In this document: positions 9,807 to 22,380 of the stretch, piece by piece
Layout: each line of letters opens with the position of its first letter
Position numbering within the stretch: the stretch's first letter is position 1
From: Fragilaria crotonensis
Taxonomy: Eukaryota; Bacillariophyta; Fragilariophyceae; Fragilariales; Fragilariaceae
Assembly (NCBI GenBank): GCA_022925895.1
Contig: JAKSYS010000466.1
Span: 1 to 50,480 of the forward strand
Direction of reading: 5' to 3'
DNA length: 50,480 nucleotides
The notes under the pieces: model-generated
Database searches by the model: none
What the model saw: the letters and a program-made list of their open reading frames with translations, nothing else
Told to the model about the DNA's origin: nothing
Made by a program: the position numbers and the translations under genes

Positions 9807-10745
9807 TTACGACACCTTTTCCTTCCTTCTGTTTCCCTTAGTCGCGGCGGCACGACGAATAACACGCCGAACGAGCCAAATGCCAATTCCTAGAATCCCC
9901 AACACGAGCAATGGCCAGGTATAGGTGATAACCGCTAAGCCATCGCCCAATCTCCTGGCAAGACCGCCGGACATTTGATTCAAGTGGGGAAAGGGTTCCT
10001 TCCGGCTGTCAGGACACTCAACCCCAGGGACCGCAAGACGACACAGTGGATCCCAACCCTGCTTGACGTTGAAAATGATCAAACTTTCTCCACCGACGGT
10101 GCTCTTGACTGTATGCTGGTATCGATAATACATTTTCACAGCAGTTTCAGTGGAAATCAAGGTCGGAAGACTCTGTGAATACTCCTCTTTCGGAACTCCC
10201 AATCGGTGTATGTGCATCCAATCCTCCATCGCGATCATGTTCGAAAATGGTGGAATCCAGCGAAAGGGCGGTTGCGTAAGATAATACCCAACCCTGAAAC
10301 CAATCCAAGTGCAGCTATGTGCCCAGCCTTCCACGTTATCGTCTCGGTGCGTGAGTAACACAGTTGCATTCGGGTAATGTCGGTACAGATCCTGCCAAAT
10401 AGCCGCCATGGGAAAGTCCACGGTTGCGGTGTATCCATCTTGGTTCAGGGCATCCACAATGGCTTGCACAGCTGAATCAGAATTTTGACCCTGCCGTTCT
10501 GCCACTGCCAGCGCCGAAAAAAGTGTGGTCCAGCGACTACTGCTCAAAAAGTGCTTGCCGTGAAATACCTTGTGTCCCAACCGTTCCAACGCCAACATTG
10601 TGGAAAGAGTTCCTGTTCGTGACATAGCCGCTCCGACGACCAACAGAGATGTTGGTGCGGTTACTGCAGCCACTCCTTCATCTTGGGAATGAATTGTAGG
10701 CTCTGGCATGGTTCCTATGAAATGCGGACGATGAGGTAATGACAC
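9807..10745 (-). CDS. sulfotransferase-family protein with C-terminal membrane anchor
   Basis: A 312-residue member of the P-loop-like sulfotransferase superfamily (resembling Pfam Sulfotransfer_4). The PAPS 5'-phosphate loop region is GAAMSRTGTLSTMLALERLG at about 38-57, followed by KVFHGKHF. FPMAAIWQDLYRHYPNATVLLTHRD at about 111-135 matches the core strand and 3'-phosphate region (the string is split here by family position; key residues are D110, R134 and D135). FNVKQGWDPLCRLAVPG at about 225-241 is the usual late motif. A hydrophobic segment (TWPLLVLGILGIGIWLV, about 276-292) followed by a strongly basic tail suggests a C-terminal anchor with a cytosolic end. Start M1 or M13 (MPEPTIHS); both fit. 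Single exon. The acceptor substrate is unknown; I infer family only. Confidence 0.8.
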   Translation of the reverse strand: MSLPHRPHFIGTMPEPTIHSQDEGVAAVTAPTSLLVVGAAMSRTGTLSTMLALERLGHKVFHGKHFLSSSRWTTLFSALAVAERQGQNSDSAVQAIVDALNQDGYTATVDFPMAAIWQDLYRHYPNATVLLTHRDDNVEGWAHSCTWIGFRVGYYLTQPPFRWIPPFSNMIAMEDWMHIHRLGVPKEEYSQSLPTLISTETAVKMYYRYQHTVKSTVGGESLIIFNVKQGWDPLCRLAVPGVECPDSRKEPFPHLNQMSGGLARRLGDGLAVITYTWPLLVLGILGIGIWLVRRVIRRAAATKGNRRKEKVS

Positions 10746-11195
10746 AGTGTGTATTTTATGAAGACCTGAACCGAATATTTGATGCGTACTCCAGTCCTCT
10801 CACTGCCTTACCTTAAATAACAACATGCACTGGATGATGAGGTCGTGCAAGAGAGACCAAACAAAGCGAATGGCCAAAATCTATTGGTCCATTAGCTTTA
10901 ATCGTCGAATTACTCAACGAATTCGGTCAAAGTCTCACTGATGTCTGATGTGCATAGAGTGTCCATGCGTCTCTTGTTATACGAAAGATACCGACGTACA
11001 CTGGACATTTGAGTGTATTTTTCCAAATTACTATATACGCCCAATTCGCTCCAAGCTCTTTATGTCCGACTCACGAGTTTTCTGCCTTGTAGCTTGAAGT
11101 AGTACATGTATCGTATATTTTATAATGTACTCACAGCTTCATTTACGTCTGGTTCAAGCTTTGAAGGGGACCGTGTAGCGTATAGAGTATACAGC
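10746..11195. other. spacer upstream of the sulfotransferase-like gene
   Basis: No supported gene; only short ORFs. It presumably includes the promoter of the sulfotransferase-like gene, read leftwards. Confidence 0.45.
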
Positions 11196-11312
11196 GATGT
11201 GAGTTTGTGTCTTGGAGCGATATGAGTTTGTCTCTTGGAGCGATATGAGTTTGTCTCTTGGAGCGATGTGAGTTTGTATCTTTCTCTATCCGTAGAGCGA
11301 TTCGAGTTTGTG
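11196..11312. repeat. 23-bp tandem repeat
   Basis: Three full 23-base units (11196-11218, 11219-11241, 11242-11264) of the form GATATGAGTTTGTCTCTTGG plus AGC. Units 2 and 3 are identical and unit 1 differs at two positions. A diverged fourth unit starts at 11265 and a partial fifth at about 11299 (GATTCGAGTTTGTG). Because 23 is not a multiple of three and the surrounding frames are short, it is unlikely to be coding. Confidence 0.85.
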
Positions 11313-13646
11313 CACAAATGCAAATGCAAAGAGTTTCTCCGAAGATAACCGGATTTTTGTCGTCGTATTTTTGGGTTGCGTGTTGGGTGGCAATGTTTGG
11401 CACGTGCGGCGTGCGGTCTAGTTGTCGCGGGAGGTGTTCATAAAAAGGTTCCGCCCAGGAGCGCACTTTCAGCACCTATGATACGCTCTACTATGGTATT
11501 GTAGTGTGACAATCCTACTATCGTTTGTTGTCGTTCGTGACCGTATCCTGTCACATACTCGAGTACTACTACTAGCTACTATGCAAACAAGATATTGACG
11601 TCTATACTAGAGAGGAGTTCCAGTTTCCAACTGTATACTTCGAGTACCATAGGATATGTCTCAAGTCTCAAGGAGATCCGGGTAGAGTCTAGCTCCGGAA
11701 GTGTTCAAACTTATAACGGAAGGGAAACAAAAATAAAAATCGGAAATCGGAGATCCTGATTGGACTGAATGAGAGGGGAAAATTCGACTGAACATCAAGT
11801 AAGATTCCGCGCTTGGTCGCACTTGGCATTGTGGTCGTGGACCTGTTGGCACTTGATTCTTGGCGGATTTCAATTTTGGCACACTGCCATTTTTCCGTTG
11901 GCTCCGCCATTTCAACATTAGTCAGTTTGTAATAAGGAGACTGTCATACAGGATTCAGACAAAACATTACCGGCATTATAACAGTCATCATGGCGACGGG
12001 AGAGATGACATCATACGGTGTCGTGTGCACACAGAACTGCACACCAAACAAGGCGTGACAACCAACTTTGTTGAACCCATATGTTGCCTGCTTTATCTTC
12101 AAATACTTTGCCTTGCTTGGGTAAACATAAATATGGCGCAACATGGAACTTAGAAGTTGTAAAATTGAATGCTTGAAACTTGCTCCAGGATTTTGATAAG
12201 AGAAGCAACTTGGTAGAAACAAGGGGCATCATCATGGAGTTTATACGAGGAAACTTGGACCCAAGTCTACCGGATTCCCAAAGAAAAGTCTGCAGAGTTG
12301 ATGCCAAGCCTTCAAGTGTCTATCAATGTTCCTGTGCTGCTCTATATGTGGAGATGCTTTGCAGTGCTGCAGAACAACAATGTGGATTTGACACCATTAG
12401 AAACAAAGCTATGCTTTCTGATCCATCAGCATTTGGGAATGTGCCAGAGTGAACAATACTGAAGGATAGGTTTCAATTGTTACTTTGTGAGTTTTCTGCT
12501 ACTTATGATGTGATGTACCAAAATCTGCAATGACAATGACTACTCAACCTTGACATTCTTTGCAAAGTTAAACCATTTCAAACTTGATCAATTTTTTGGA
12601 GTTCGCACAAGTTTGTTGGTGTGCTAAAAGGAACCTACCATGGAACAAAAATGGGTGTTATCATATGAAGCAGTCTCAGCACCAGCCAGTAGGAACAATG
12701 CCCAAAACACTAAATATGCCAGCTAGACTGAGAAATTTTGAAGTTGAGTAGTACCTCCTGTTATTTTGCTCACCGTATCCACCAATGGTGTTGTTCTAAG
12801 CACCCACAAATGATATCAGATATTGATCGGGAAAATCAATTATGCTGTCTCATCCTCAAGAAACAAGAAGCCTGATAGTAGTGAGCATTGTTTGCATGTT
12901 GAAAGATAGGCATGACTTTGTGAGGGAGGTGCAGAAAAGGAGTTAGTAAATATGAACAAAAGGGCGGGGGCTACTGCATTGTGAATTTTATGGTTGTGTA
13001 CTGTGTACCCACTATCTTCAGTCAAACTTAGGGGCCTCATCTCGAAACAATTCCTACTATTGGCTGTGATACAATCAGAGCAGCATCTGACACATTTCAA
13101 AATGCACAGCGCATGGCACTAGGAGAAAGTGTTTAATGCTAGCCGTAGTGTCATACACCAGTTGCGATTACGTGGGACGCAAGTATCAGAGCGACACACC
13201 CGATATCCGATCCGCGCCTCAAACCTTGCAATTGTGCTTGGACCGCTGTGGCAACCAAGGAAAAGAAGAATGCAAAGAAACTGCATACATCTCAAGGAAG
13301 TAGTTCAACTCTGGAGCTTGCCGCTGCCGCTAAGAAGGCACGAACAACAGAAGCATCACCACAAGGCCAGCACAAGCAGGTTTACGCAGCCATAGTACAA
13401 AAACATCCATGGCTAGTACCATGACTTAGTGACAACAGTAATGATGAAGACTACCTGGATGAGTCAATGAGTGCTGTTACTAGATGATAGCAAGAAGTTG
13501 AGGTTTGTATTTGTTTTCATGATTTTTTAGAATATGATACTACTACAGCCATACAATGAACATTATTCTCCTTCTTCTTATTGCTCCTAATTTTCAAGCT
13601 GTGCTTGCTCCTAATTTGCTGGAAACCAAGTGTACTCCCCATATTG
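11313..13646. other. gene-poor region, probably decayed repeats
   Basis: No supported gene. From about 12,170 the sequence turns AT-richer with frequent TG-rich words, unlike the flanking genes and like the islands at 22.1-25.7 kb and 33.4-34.7 kb. Short ORFs (for example 12180-12452 and 13129-13395) have no recognisable domain. It lies downstream of the transposase fossil and may contain the rest of that element. Confidence 0.4.
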
Positions 13647-14489
13647 CTATGAATTGATGATGATTTGGCGAGGTATCTCATTCTTAGCTTGCAAGGTCCA
13701 TTTGACAATGTCCTCCGTTGACGGAGGACACGTCGGGGCTCCCTGTAGGCCAATGTCAATCATCCAATCTTCCCACTGCTGGCAAATTTGCTCATGTTTG
13801 AATGGCTTGTTAACAGCAATATCAACTGGTGGAGACAAACCAGTGCAACCACCAGGTATGTGCTCAACATCCACACCAAGAGCGGTAATTTGCTCGATAA
13901 TGGATGTCATCATGTTGGCTCCGTACAAATCCAGGAACAATATTGGAATCACACCTTTGGGAGTTGTCATTACATGTGGCTGCAGGACTTGCTCAACCAC
14001 GACAGCATAACCCCCTCATCTATGCAGGTCTTCCCTGACATGTATAGATCATGTCTGTGGGAAAGGGAGGAAACTCTGTCCTGGTAATTCTTCCTTCTGG
14101 TCGCACCCTTGAGAACTAAAAAGCAGTTTAAGAATCAGGCCAGCAGATTTGGTTGTTATCATTGCAAATGTTGCTCTTTGTTTTGTGTCATTTGTTGACT
14201 TCCTGATGTGCACAGTCTGCCTACCAGCCATTTCCAAGGTTGTACTTTTGAATTGTATGTGAAAGGAATTGCGGTCTGATCCATGTATGATAAAATCTGG
14301 GTGACGATGCGGTTGATTGACCTTAGGTTGTGCAATTGTCATCATGACGTTGATTGCTTCTGCAGCAAGTTCAGTAGGCGAGCATTGTGACTCATTTGTA
14401 CCAAGTCTGAACACTAGGCCATGGCTTCGCACAAACCTTCGTGCAGCATTGTACTGTGCAACTTCCGATTTTTGTGCAAATGTTGACAA
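13647..14489 (-). pseudogene. broken DDE transposase (pogo/jerky-like)
   Basis: Two adjoining minus-strand frames give one decayed transposase. The first (14489-14049) carries RSHGLVFRLGT, then DFIIHGSDRNSFHIQ where the family has its first catalytic aspartate (usually in a NMDQT motif), then TLEMAGRQTVHIRKSTNDTK and ATFAMITTKSAG. The second (14000-13647) has VIPILFLDLYGANMM (second aspartate), VEHIPGGCTGLSPPVDIAVN (third aspartate) and FKHEQICQQWEDWM. This order matches DDE superfamily endonucleases of the Tc1/mariner-pogo group. It is broken by a stop and frame change near 14,000-14,050, the first catalytic motif is altered, and the N-terminal DNA-binding half is missing. I found no terminal inverted repeats for it. 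Confidence 0.7.
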
Positions 14490-15117
14490 TTGGCTGCTGT
14501 GCCGCTTAAATCTTCACCATGGAAATGGGCACTGCCATGCCCTGTTTGCAAAGTTCAAAAATAAAGCAAAGAAACTCATTTTGAAATGGTGCCAGAGATG
14601 CTGTAGGCAATAGTCAGCATCATACTAGACACTTACCTACTGGGGGGCGTGCCCCGTAACGGTCACGTCCGTTTTTTAACCTGAACCCTATTACATGTTT
14701 GTTTAACTCGAACCCTATCCTACTTTAGTTCTAGTTTTTTGACTGGAAAAGCCCAATGCAGCGAACAACGTTTGTCAATCGGGTTGTCTGTGAAAATGCA
14801 TTTTCGAATCTCTGACTTCCCGAGTGCATCCCATCGGGTCGGTCGACGGCTGGAGCCAAGATCGTTACGACACACTTTCATTCAATCTCTTGGGTTGATT
14901 AAAAGTAGGTAAGCGTGAAGCGCAATGAAGAGAAGCGAGTGGTGGTGCATGAGCAGAAACCACTTGCTTCTTACAAGTCATGATGTGATCGAAAGATGAA
15001 GTAGAAACGATAGGAAAATGTCATATCATGACGAGCCATTTCGTATCACTCCAGTCTTACGTATTTTTGTATTGATCTCACTGAATATCTGTATTCCTTC
15101 AGACCTTCGAATATAAA
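14490..15117. other. spacer upstream of the OSCP gene
   Basis: No supported gene. The left part continues the transposon debris. At about 14,641-14,660 a short inverted repeat (GGGGCGTGCCCC) is followed by two AACCCTAT-like words that look like a repeat boundary. The right part presumably holds the OSCP promoter. Confidence 0.4.
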
Positions 15118-15750
15118 ATGTTGTCATCCTTCGTCCGTCAAGGCGCTCGCCAATCGGCCTCTGTAACTCGTCGCAGCTTTGCGGATGCGGCCGCAAATCA
15201 CGCTCCGCCGATTGACTTACATGGCCTGCATGCACGCTACGCCAACGCCACTTATGTAGCTGCTTCTAAAGCTGGTACCCTCGATAAAGTTGAAAGTGAA
15301 TTGCTCGCGCTTCAAGCTACGGCAAAATCGAACCTCACTTTTGCCAATTTCTTGGAAAATCCTCTCATCGGTCGGGATGAAAAGGTTCTCCAAGTCGAAA
15401 AGCTCCTCGGTAAAAAGACTACTCTCACCACCTTGAATTTGATGACCACCTTGGCTGGAAACGCCCGTCTTGTCGAACTCGATAAGATTGTCACAACATT
15501 CGGTCAACTCATGAAGGCCAAGCGCGGACAAGTAGAGGCCACCATCATTTCTGCCGAACCACTCTCCAAGGCTCAAGTCGAGGCTGTCGAGAAGGCCATG
15601 ACGGCACAAATGGGTGTGGGCAAGACCGTCATGCTCACTACCAAGATCGACCCTGCCATTTTGGGAGGCTTGCAGGTGCAGATTGGCGACAAGTTTTTGG
15701 ATCTTTCCGTGTCGAGCAAGATTGACGCCATTTCTCGTACACCAGTGTAA
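15118..15750 (+). CDS. mitochondrial ATP synthase OSCP (delta-type) subunit
   Basis: The stator subunit linking the peripheral stalk to the F1 head of mitochondrial ATP synthase. It has 210 residues in a single exon. The N-terminus (MLSSFVRQGARQSASVTRRS) is a clear mitochondrial presequence, rich in Arg/Ser and lacking acids. The mature part begins near PIDLHGLHARYANATYVAAS. NLMTTLAGNARLVELDKIV and the C-terminal block (TKIDPAILGGLQVQIGDKFL, then DLSVSSKID) are the OSCP/delta signature. The length matches the family. The presequence makes the mitochondrial rather than plastid form likely. No oddities. Confidence 0.93.
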   Translation: MLSSFVRQGARQSASVTRRSFADAAANHAPPIDLHGLHARYANATYVAASKAGTLDKVESELLALQATAKSNLTFANFLENPLIGRDEKVLQVEKLLGKKTTLTTLNLMTTLAGNARLVELDKIVTTFGQLMKAKRGQVEATIISAEPLSKAQVEAVEKAMTAQMGVGKTVMLTTKIDPAILGGLQVQIGDKFLDLSVSSKIDAISRTPV

Positions 15751-16520
15751 ATCATCGTTTGCCGTTTAGGACGATGGGGCACAGTGCTGCTGCTCATTTG
15801 CTCAGTTGAAAAAGGCCGGGTAGGTTGCTAGTAGAGAACCCTTTCAATAGTGACCTGTTAGGCCAGTGCAGATGTTACCAACTAGATCTATCGATTATTT
15901 TGCATTGGAATGGCCCCGAATGATTGTGGTTTAATATCTGCGAAGCATGTTGATGACGACTGTATGACTTGTAAACGCAAACCCATGATTGTTGGATTGT
16001 CACGTAGTATCTGGCAGTTGGTCTGGTCTTGGTTTCCAGCACTAAACTGGTAAAGTGCGTGTATGCCGTTCGCCGTCAAGTTCAATCGATCTTTCTGGTC
16101 CAACTGATACACATCTGATCCCTCAATGAAGCTTCTAATGCAGGCCACTGGCCATCGGCCAATGGGTAAATCGTGACTCGTACTTATTGGATCCACCGGT
16201 CTTGAGCCTCTTGTAGTATTGCACTGTATCTTCCAGTACAAGTACTTGTAGTTGCATTGATGTGTGAGGATTGAGGATGACTACGTTGTACGGGAGAGTT
16301 GCGTAGACACCGGGTCCGATTAGGTTTCACCAATTTGACGTCAGCGCGTACCAATCAGGATGCTCTCAGTATGTTACTAGTACTGTCTTACAGGCCACAA
16401 GAACCAGCACTCTCCGAAAGCAAACGACGGTACCGGTACTGCCATGTACTGTATACTGTATATAAATAAGAATATTGACATCGGATCACTCTATATCGAT
16501 TTTTCGATATGCGATGAACC
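15751..16520. other. spacer between OSCP and the 2OG oxygenase
   Basis: No supported gene. A 117-codon minus-strand ORF (16241-15888) has no recognisable domain. GTAC-rich words cluster at about 16,365-16,460. Confidence 0.45.
16461..16468 (+). promoter_or_regulatory. candidate TATA box
   Basis: TATAAATA lies 52 bases before the ATG of the 2OG oxygenase gene, just downstream of a GTAC/TATAC-rich stretch. Spacing to the transcription start is unknown, so this is only a sequence match. Confidence 0.3.
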
Positions 16521-17642
16521 ATGAAGGGTCGTCGCTGTCACTGCTTTGCTCTCTTTGGCACCTTGATCCTTTGTCACAATGAAGGCACCTTTGGCTTGAT
16601 AAAAAGACGATTTTGGTCTCACGCATCAAAATTGGCATTCGCGGCTGGTGGTGGCTTTGGCGCAACACCTGCTGGATCCAAACTCAAGAGCAAAAACAAG
16701 TCCAAGTCCACACAAGCAGGCAACAACAAGAAGCGTATCCAGCATGAACCTCAAATACTACTTCCAGAAGTTCTTGACCTATCGACTCCTCAGGCCCGAA
16801 TGGATCATATTCAAATGTGCATTCAGCGTGCCAATCTTTCATCCATCATTTCGGGAACAAACGACATGGCTGATCCGAACTCCATTTGCTGTGTTGACAA
16901 CTTTCTTGGTCCACAGCTCATTTCAGCCATGCGTGCCGAAGCGGAATCGTTATTGACAATGAAGACAACAGAAAACATCAATAGCGGCGGCCTCGCGACG
17001 AGAATGGTACCGTCTCAATCGACACGTTGGGACGAAGAATCACAATCGGTGGTTGCGTACGAAAAAGTAGGAGTCCTGTCCACTCAAATCGAGGGTGGAC
17101 CGGAGGGATATGCTGCGACTCCGTGTCTGGTCGAGTACATTGTTACCTTGACCAAACACCTGACTGATAAAATCAATGCTATTATACAACTTCCCGAATA
17201 CAAATTGTCAGGGACCCAGCAAACCAACAAATTGGCAGTTTGTCTCGGGGGAGGGTCCAAGTACGACAAGCATATCGATAATTTGGGCCACGATGGTGTT
17301 GGACCAGAAGGCGATCGACGAAAGATGACGGCATTGCTTTACTTGCAGCCCTCGGGCTCGCATGCCGATGATGCTGACGAGGGTGAGAATGATGCAAGGG
17401 GAGGTTACTTTCGCGCCTATGATGTTCCGGAAGAGGGACAAGTGAGAGTGATTGCCCCGAGAGGCGATCGACTGATCTTGTTTTGGTCCGATTCTCTTGT
17501 CCATGATGTGTCGCCAAGCTTTGCTCCGAATGGGGATAGCGATAGGAGGTGGGCATTGACCGTGTGGTTTGTGACGGATGAGGGAGGAACGATTCGAGCG
17601 ACAGATTCTCAAGTGGCTCAAAGACATTTTGGGCTGGGATAG
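16521..17642 (+). CDS. 2-oxoglutarate/Fe(II) prolyl-hydroxylase-like protein (PHD/EGLN type)
   Basis: A putative protein hydroxylase using Fe(II), O2 and 2-oxoglutarate. It has 373 residues in a single exon. The iron triad is visible as H251 and D253 in GGSKYDKHIDN and H328 in DSLVHDVSPS. The 2-oxoglutarate-binding basic residue is R343 in DRRWALTVWF (or R342). The string GDRLILFWSDSLVHDV followed by an ALTVWF strand resembles the HIF/Skp1 prolyl hydroxylase core more than collagen-type enzymes. An acidic, gap-like loop (HADDADEGENDARGG, 281-295) is inserted between strands. The first 27 residues are moderately hydrophobic (LFGTLILC) and could be a signal or organelle-targeting peptide; residues 50-75 are Lys-rich. 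Substrate unknown. In other protists PHD-type enzymes hydroxylate Skp1, but nothing here shows that. Confidence 0.82.
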   Translation: MKGRRCHCFALFGTLILCHNEGTFGLIKRRFWSHASKLAFAAGGGFGATPAGSKLKSKNKSKSTQAGNNKKRIQHEPQILLPEVLDLSTPQARMDHIQMCIQRANLSSIISGTNDMADPNSICCVDNFLGPQLISAMRAEAESLLTMKTTENINSGGLATRMVPSQSTRWDEESQSVVAYEKVGVLSTQIEGGPEGYAATPCLVEYIVTLTKHLTDKINAIIQLPEYKLSGTQQTNKLAVCLGGGSKYDKHIDNLGHDGVGPEGDRRKMTALLYLQPSGSHADDADEGENDARGGYFRAYDVPEEGQVRVIAPRGDRLILFWSDSLVHDVSPSFAPNGDSDRRWALTVWFVTDEGGTIRATDSQVAQRHFGLG

Positions 17643-18374
17643 GAGACGAATCGCATATCAGTCCTAGGTTGTGTCGCCTGAGACTTTGAGTCTCTGATGC
17701 TGTGCATACATGTTCTGTCCGATGAACTTTGTTTCGCCTTTTGTGGACTGTGTCAACATCATGAGAGCAGGATGCTAAAAAGGGAAAGGTGATGGTCCTT
17801 TTCTGCTGCACCTCGTATGATGAAAGTTAATGATGCTCTCATTGTAAATTGATAACGTCGGTACCGGCAGTCAAACCTTGACGTAAATTTTAATGCAAAA
17901 GCAATTCTACTAAAAGCCTCAAATGGACAACAGTCCATCGTCCATACTCCGTCGATCCGAAGAAGGTGCCACAGTTGACGGTTTCCTTCAATGTCCTTGC
18001 TACGATAGATGTGAAATAGATTTCTGTACGGGGTCGCCTAGAAATCCCGTCGGATTGTCTCATCCATCATCAATCATCAATCGTTTTTTTCTGACAGCGT
18101 GTTTACAGTTCAACCGGTACTACGGTACAAGTAGCTGGCTGTTTCCGCGTAGCCTACTGGTACATGGTATGTACCAGGTATGTTCATACATACTGTACAT
18201 GCAAACAATCCACAAGACAGCTCGACTCTCATGACGACGACAAATATAACGTCAGTCACTTATACGCATAAAAACATCTAAATAATATCCGACACCCACC
18301 GCAACTACAAGTTCGGCATAGTTTTATAACAATTCATACTGCGCATATCTACAACAATACGTCTTCCATCGGAG
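17643..18374. other. spacer with GTAC-rich words
   Basis: No supported gene. GTAC-rich words occur at about 18,115-18,200 (GGTACTACGGTAC, GGTACATGGTATGTACC), upstream of the next gene. Confidence 0.45.
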
Positions 18375-19756
18375 GTGTGGAGTGTGAAGCGAAGGCCAAT
18401 GAAATCTTGTTGGACATCGCTATCAACATCAGTGCTGGTCTTTAAAGTGACAGTGTTCCTGCTGATCTGTAACAATGTGGATGCCCTAATACCGGAACCT
18501 GTCTCTTTGATTGGTCGGAAAACCTTGGCATTGGATGCTTGGGACTCGTCGAATCGAGCAGGTGAAAGAAGGGGAGATCTTGTACTCAATGCCTTGGACC
18601 AAAGCCTGAAAAGCCAAAGGAAACGGCCGCAGCAACGCCTGGATCCTCTAGATCAGGCGATACAAAAGAATCCCTCTAATCTCGACGCGATGCGAGCACG
18701 AGCTGCTCTACTCCGCAAGTCAATCCTGAAGCAGCAAGTTGAACTCCAAAAACTCGAACGCGAAATTGTTTGTTGTTCGCAAGGTCAGGAATATAGCGAA
18801 CAGAATCAGAACAAAATCCAGGTCCAGAACCAGAACGATCAAGCACTTCAGCTGCAGCGAGTGTTCAACACCTTCACCTATTCCACTAATGTCTTGCTTC
18901 GCAAACTCTCTCGAGTGCGAGACAAGATCGGACCCTCCAATCAACACTGGAGGTCCGTCGGTGACTACGTCGTCTCGCAAACTGCCACTGGTGCTCGCAT
19001 CGTGGGAGATCTCGTCCAGAATCCTCAGCGCCTCAAGTACTTTGTGGATCCAGAAACACCCACGTTGGTTCCACACGTGCCTGCCATCCTCGCTCGGTTA
19101 GACAAACTTGAAATGCATGTCAATCCTATTCTAGAACGGGTTTTGAACAATCGACGACACCTTGCATCGATTGAACCGTACCTCGATGATATTCTGGAGC
19201 GCTTTGATGATATCGAACCGCATCTGCCGTGGATATTGGATAACATCGACACCCTCGCCCCTATTGCGGCTTGTTGCTCAAGCATATTGACGAATTACTG
19301 CTTTACGCAGATGCCGATGACTACGGCGGCGATGCTGATGCGAATGAGAATGGCTACGCTCTTGCCGAACAACTATTGCCCTACCTGGAATACTACGTTT
19401 CTCGCTTGGACGTGATTGGACCACATTTGCCCTTGTTGCGACCTCACGTCCCCAAGCTCCTTCAAAACAATCGCATCGGAAACATTTCTCCACACATTGA
19501 TCGACTCTTTGCTCGTGGATACAGCGATTTGAGTGCCAGTGCCAATCTGGACGTGTTGCTGTTTTGGTTCGGTTGGACCCTACGAATTCCAGGTTTGCCG
19601 AGATTATTCTTTGCACTACCGGGAAGTCCACGAATCGTATCGTTCTTGGCCAATCGATTGCCGAAACGGTTCGTGAGGGGATACTGTCGTGGAGTAACGT
19701 GTCTGGTGGATAATGACTACGGAGGGAATTGGAACAAATTGAAGAAGGAATCGTAA
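18375..19756 (+). CDS. unrecognised signal-peptide protein with Pro/Leu-rich helical repeats (one apparent frameshift)
   Basis: I do not recognise the family. From M9 (base 18399) the N-terminus is a good signal peptide: hydrophobic STSVLVFKVTVFLLI, then a plausible cleavage after NNVDA. A coiled-coil-prone segment (about 100-140, ILKQQVELQKLEREI) precedes repeated helical units of the type PHLPxLL / L-x-x-LDxLxPH (VPHVPAILARLDKLEMHVNP, EPYLDDILERFDDIEPHLPW, IGPHLPLLRPHVPKLL). The first frame leaves this pattern at about 19,262 and stops at 19,415. The pattern continues in another frame (LLKHIDELLLYAD) to the stop at 19,756. One extra T at CCTATT (19,259-19,265) would restore a single frame. 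The C-terminal part has hydrophobic FWFGWTLRIPGLPRLFFALP. Secretory, plastid or envelope location is possible. It is convergent with DIM1. Confidence 0.7.
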
Positions 19757-20249
19757 TGGTGGGAGCGGTGATGGCAAGTCCCGGTCTCCTCACGCCTGCT
19801 TTGCAACTATGGAAGGAGAAAATTGCAAACACACGATTTGCCAATCGACTGGACTCAACGTTTCTTGTATAAGTTATCGCGACTGCGTGTTTGTATTGAT
19901 TTTGAACCGTCATGTGCACACCTTTGCACGGATGATCGTCCAAGACTTCGAGTGCCAGGTTTGGCTATTTGTCGCCAATGATGCCGAGATGTTTCCCCGG
20001 TAGAGTCAGCCAAGGGCCCATGGATCCAAGTCCTTACTAATATGTAGGGGCAATTGCCAACGCGTCATGCCCGAAACTGATACCGCGGCTGCTCCTGAAA
20101 TGCTTCACAAGGAGCTCAGATTTTTGTGAAGTGGGAAGGTGATTTATCCCTTCGACAAGTCGAGGTGTATCCACGTGCGAGAGAAGCCGTTTTGCCAATC
20201 GATAATGACCATCAATAAAACACATTTAGAAAGACAAAAAAGACATGGT
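19757..20249. other. convergent 3' spacer
   Basis: No supported gene between the helical-repeat gene and the DIM1 stop. Confidence 0.5.
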
Positions 20250-22158
<1,909 letters not shown>

Positions 22159-22380
22159 ATGGGTGTTGCTAGTTTGAAGGTCTTTATTAATTGGATGCTC
22201 AGAAATGGTGTGGACGATGCGAACGACATATTTGCAATTAGCGGCGACAATGCAAGATTTGATTTGTCTGTCGACTATTTTGAAGAATTGATTCATGCTC
22301 AGCTCAAGGATGACAACATTGAGGCTGATTCAATGACAAATCTTCTCTTGAGTTTGGTTCTTGGCTGTGCACAATTCTAA
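22159..22380 (+). CDS. unrecognised ORF in a repeat island
   Basis: 74 codons from an ATG, with protein-like composition (LKVFINWMLRNGVDD, IFAISGDNARFD, YFEELIHAQLKDDNIE) but no family I recognise. It sits at the left edge of the decayed island at 22.1-25.7 kb, so it is most likely a fragment of a transposon-borne or duplicated gene. Confidence 0.3.
   Translation: MGVASLKVFINWMLRNGVDDANDIFAISGDNARFDLSVDYFEELIHAQLKDDNIEADSMTNLLLSLVLGCAQF

Noticed and set aside
14641-14730. AACCCTAT words as telomere-like repeat
   Set aside because: Only two imperfect copies, not in tandem.
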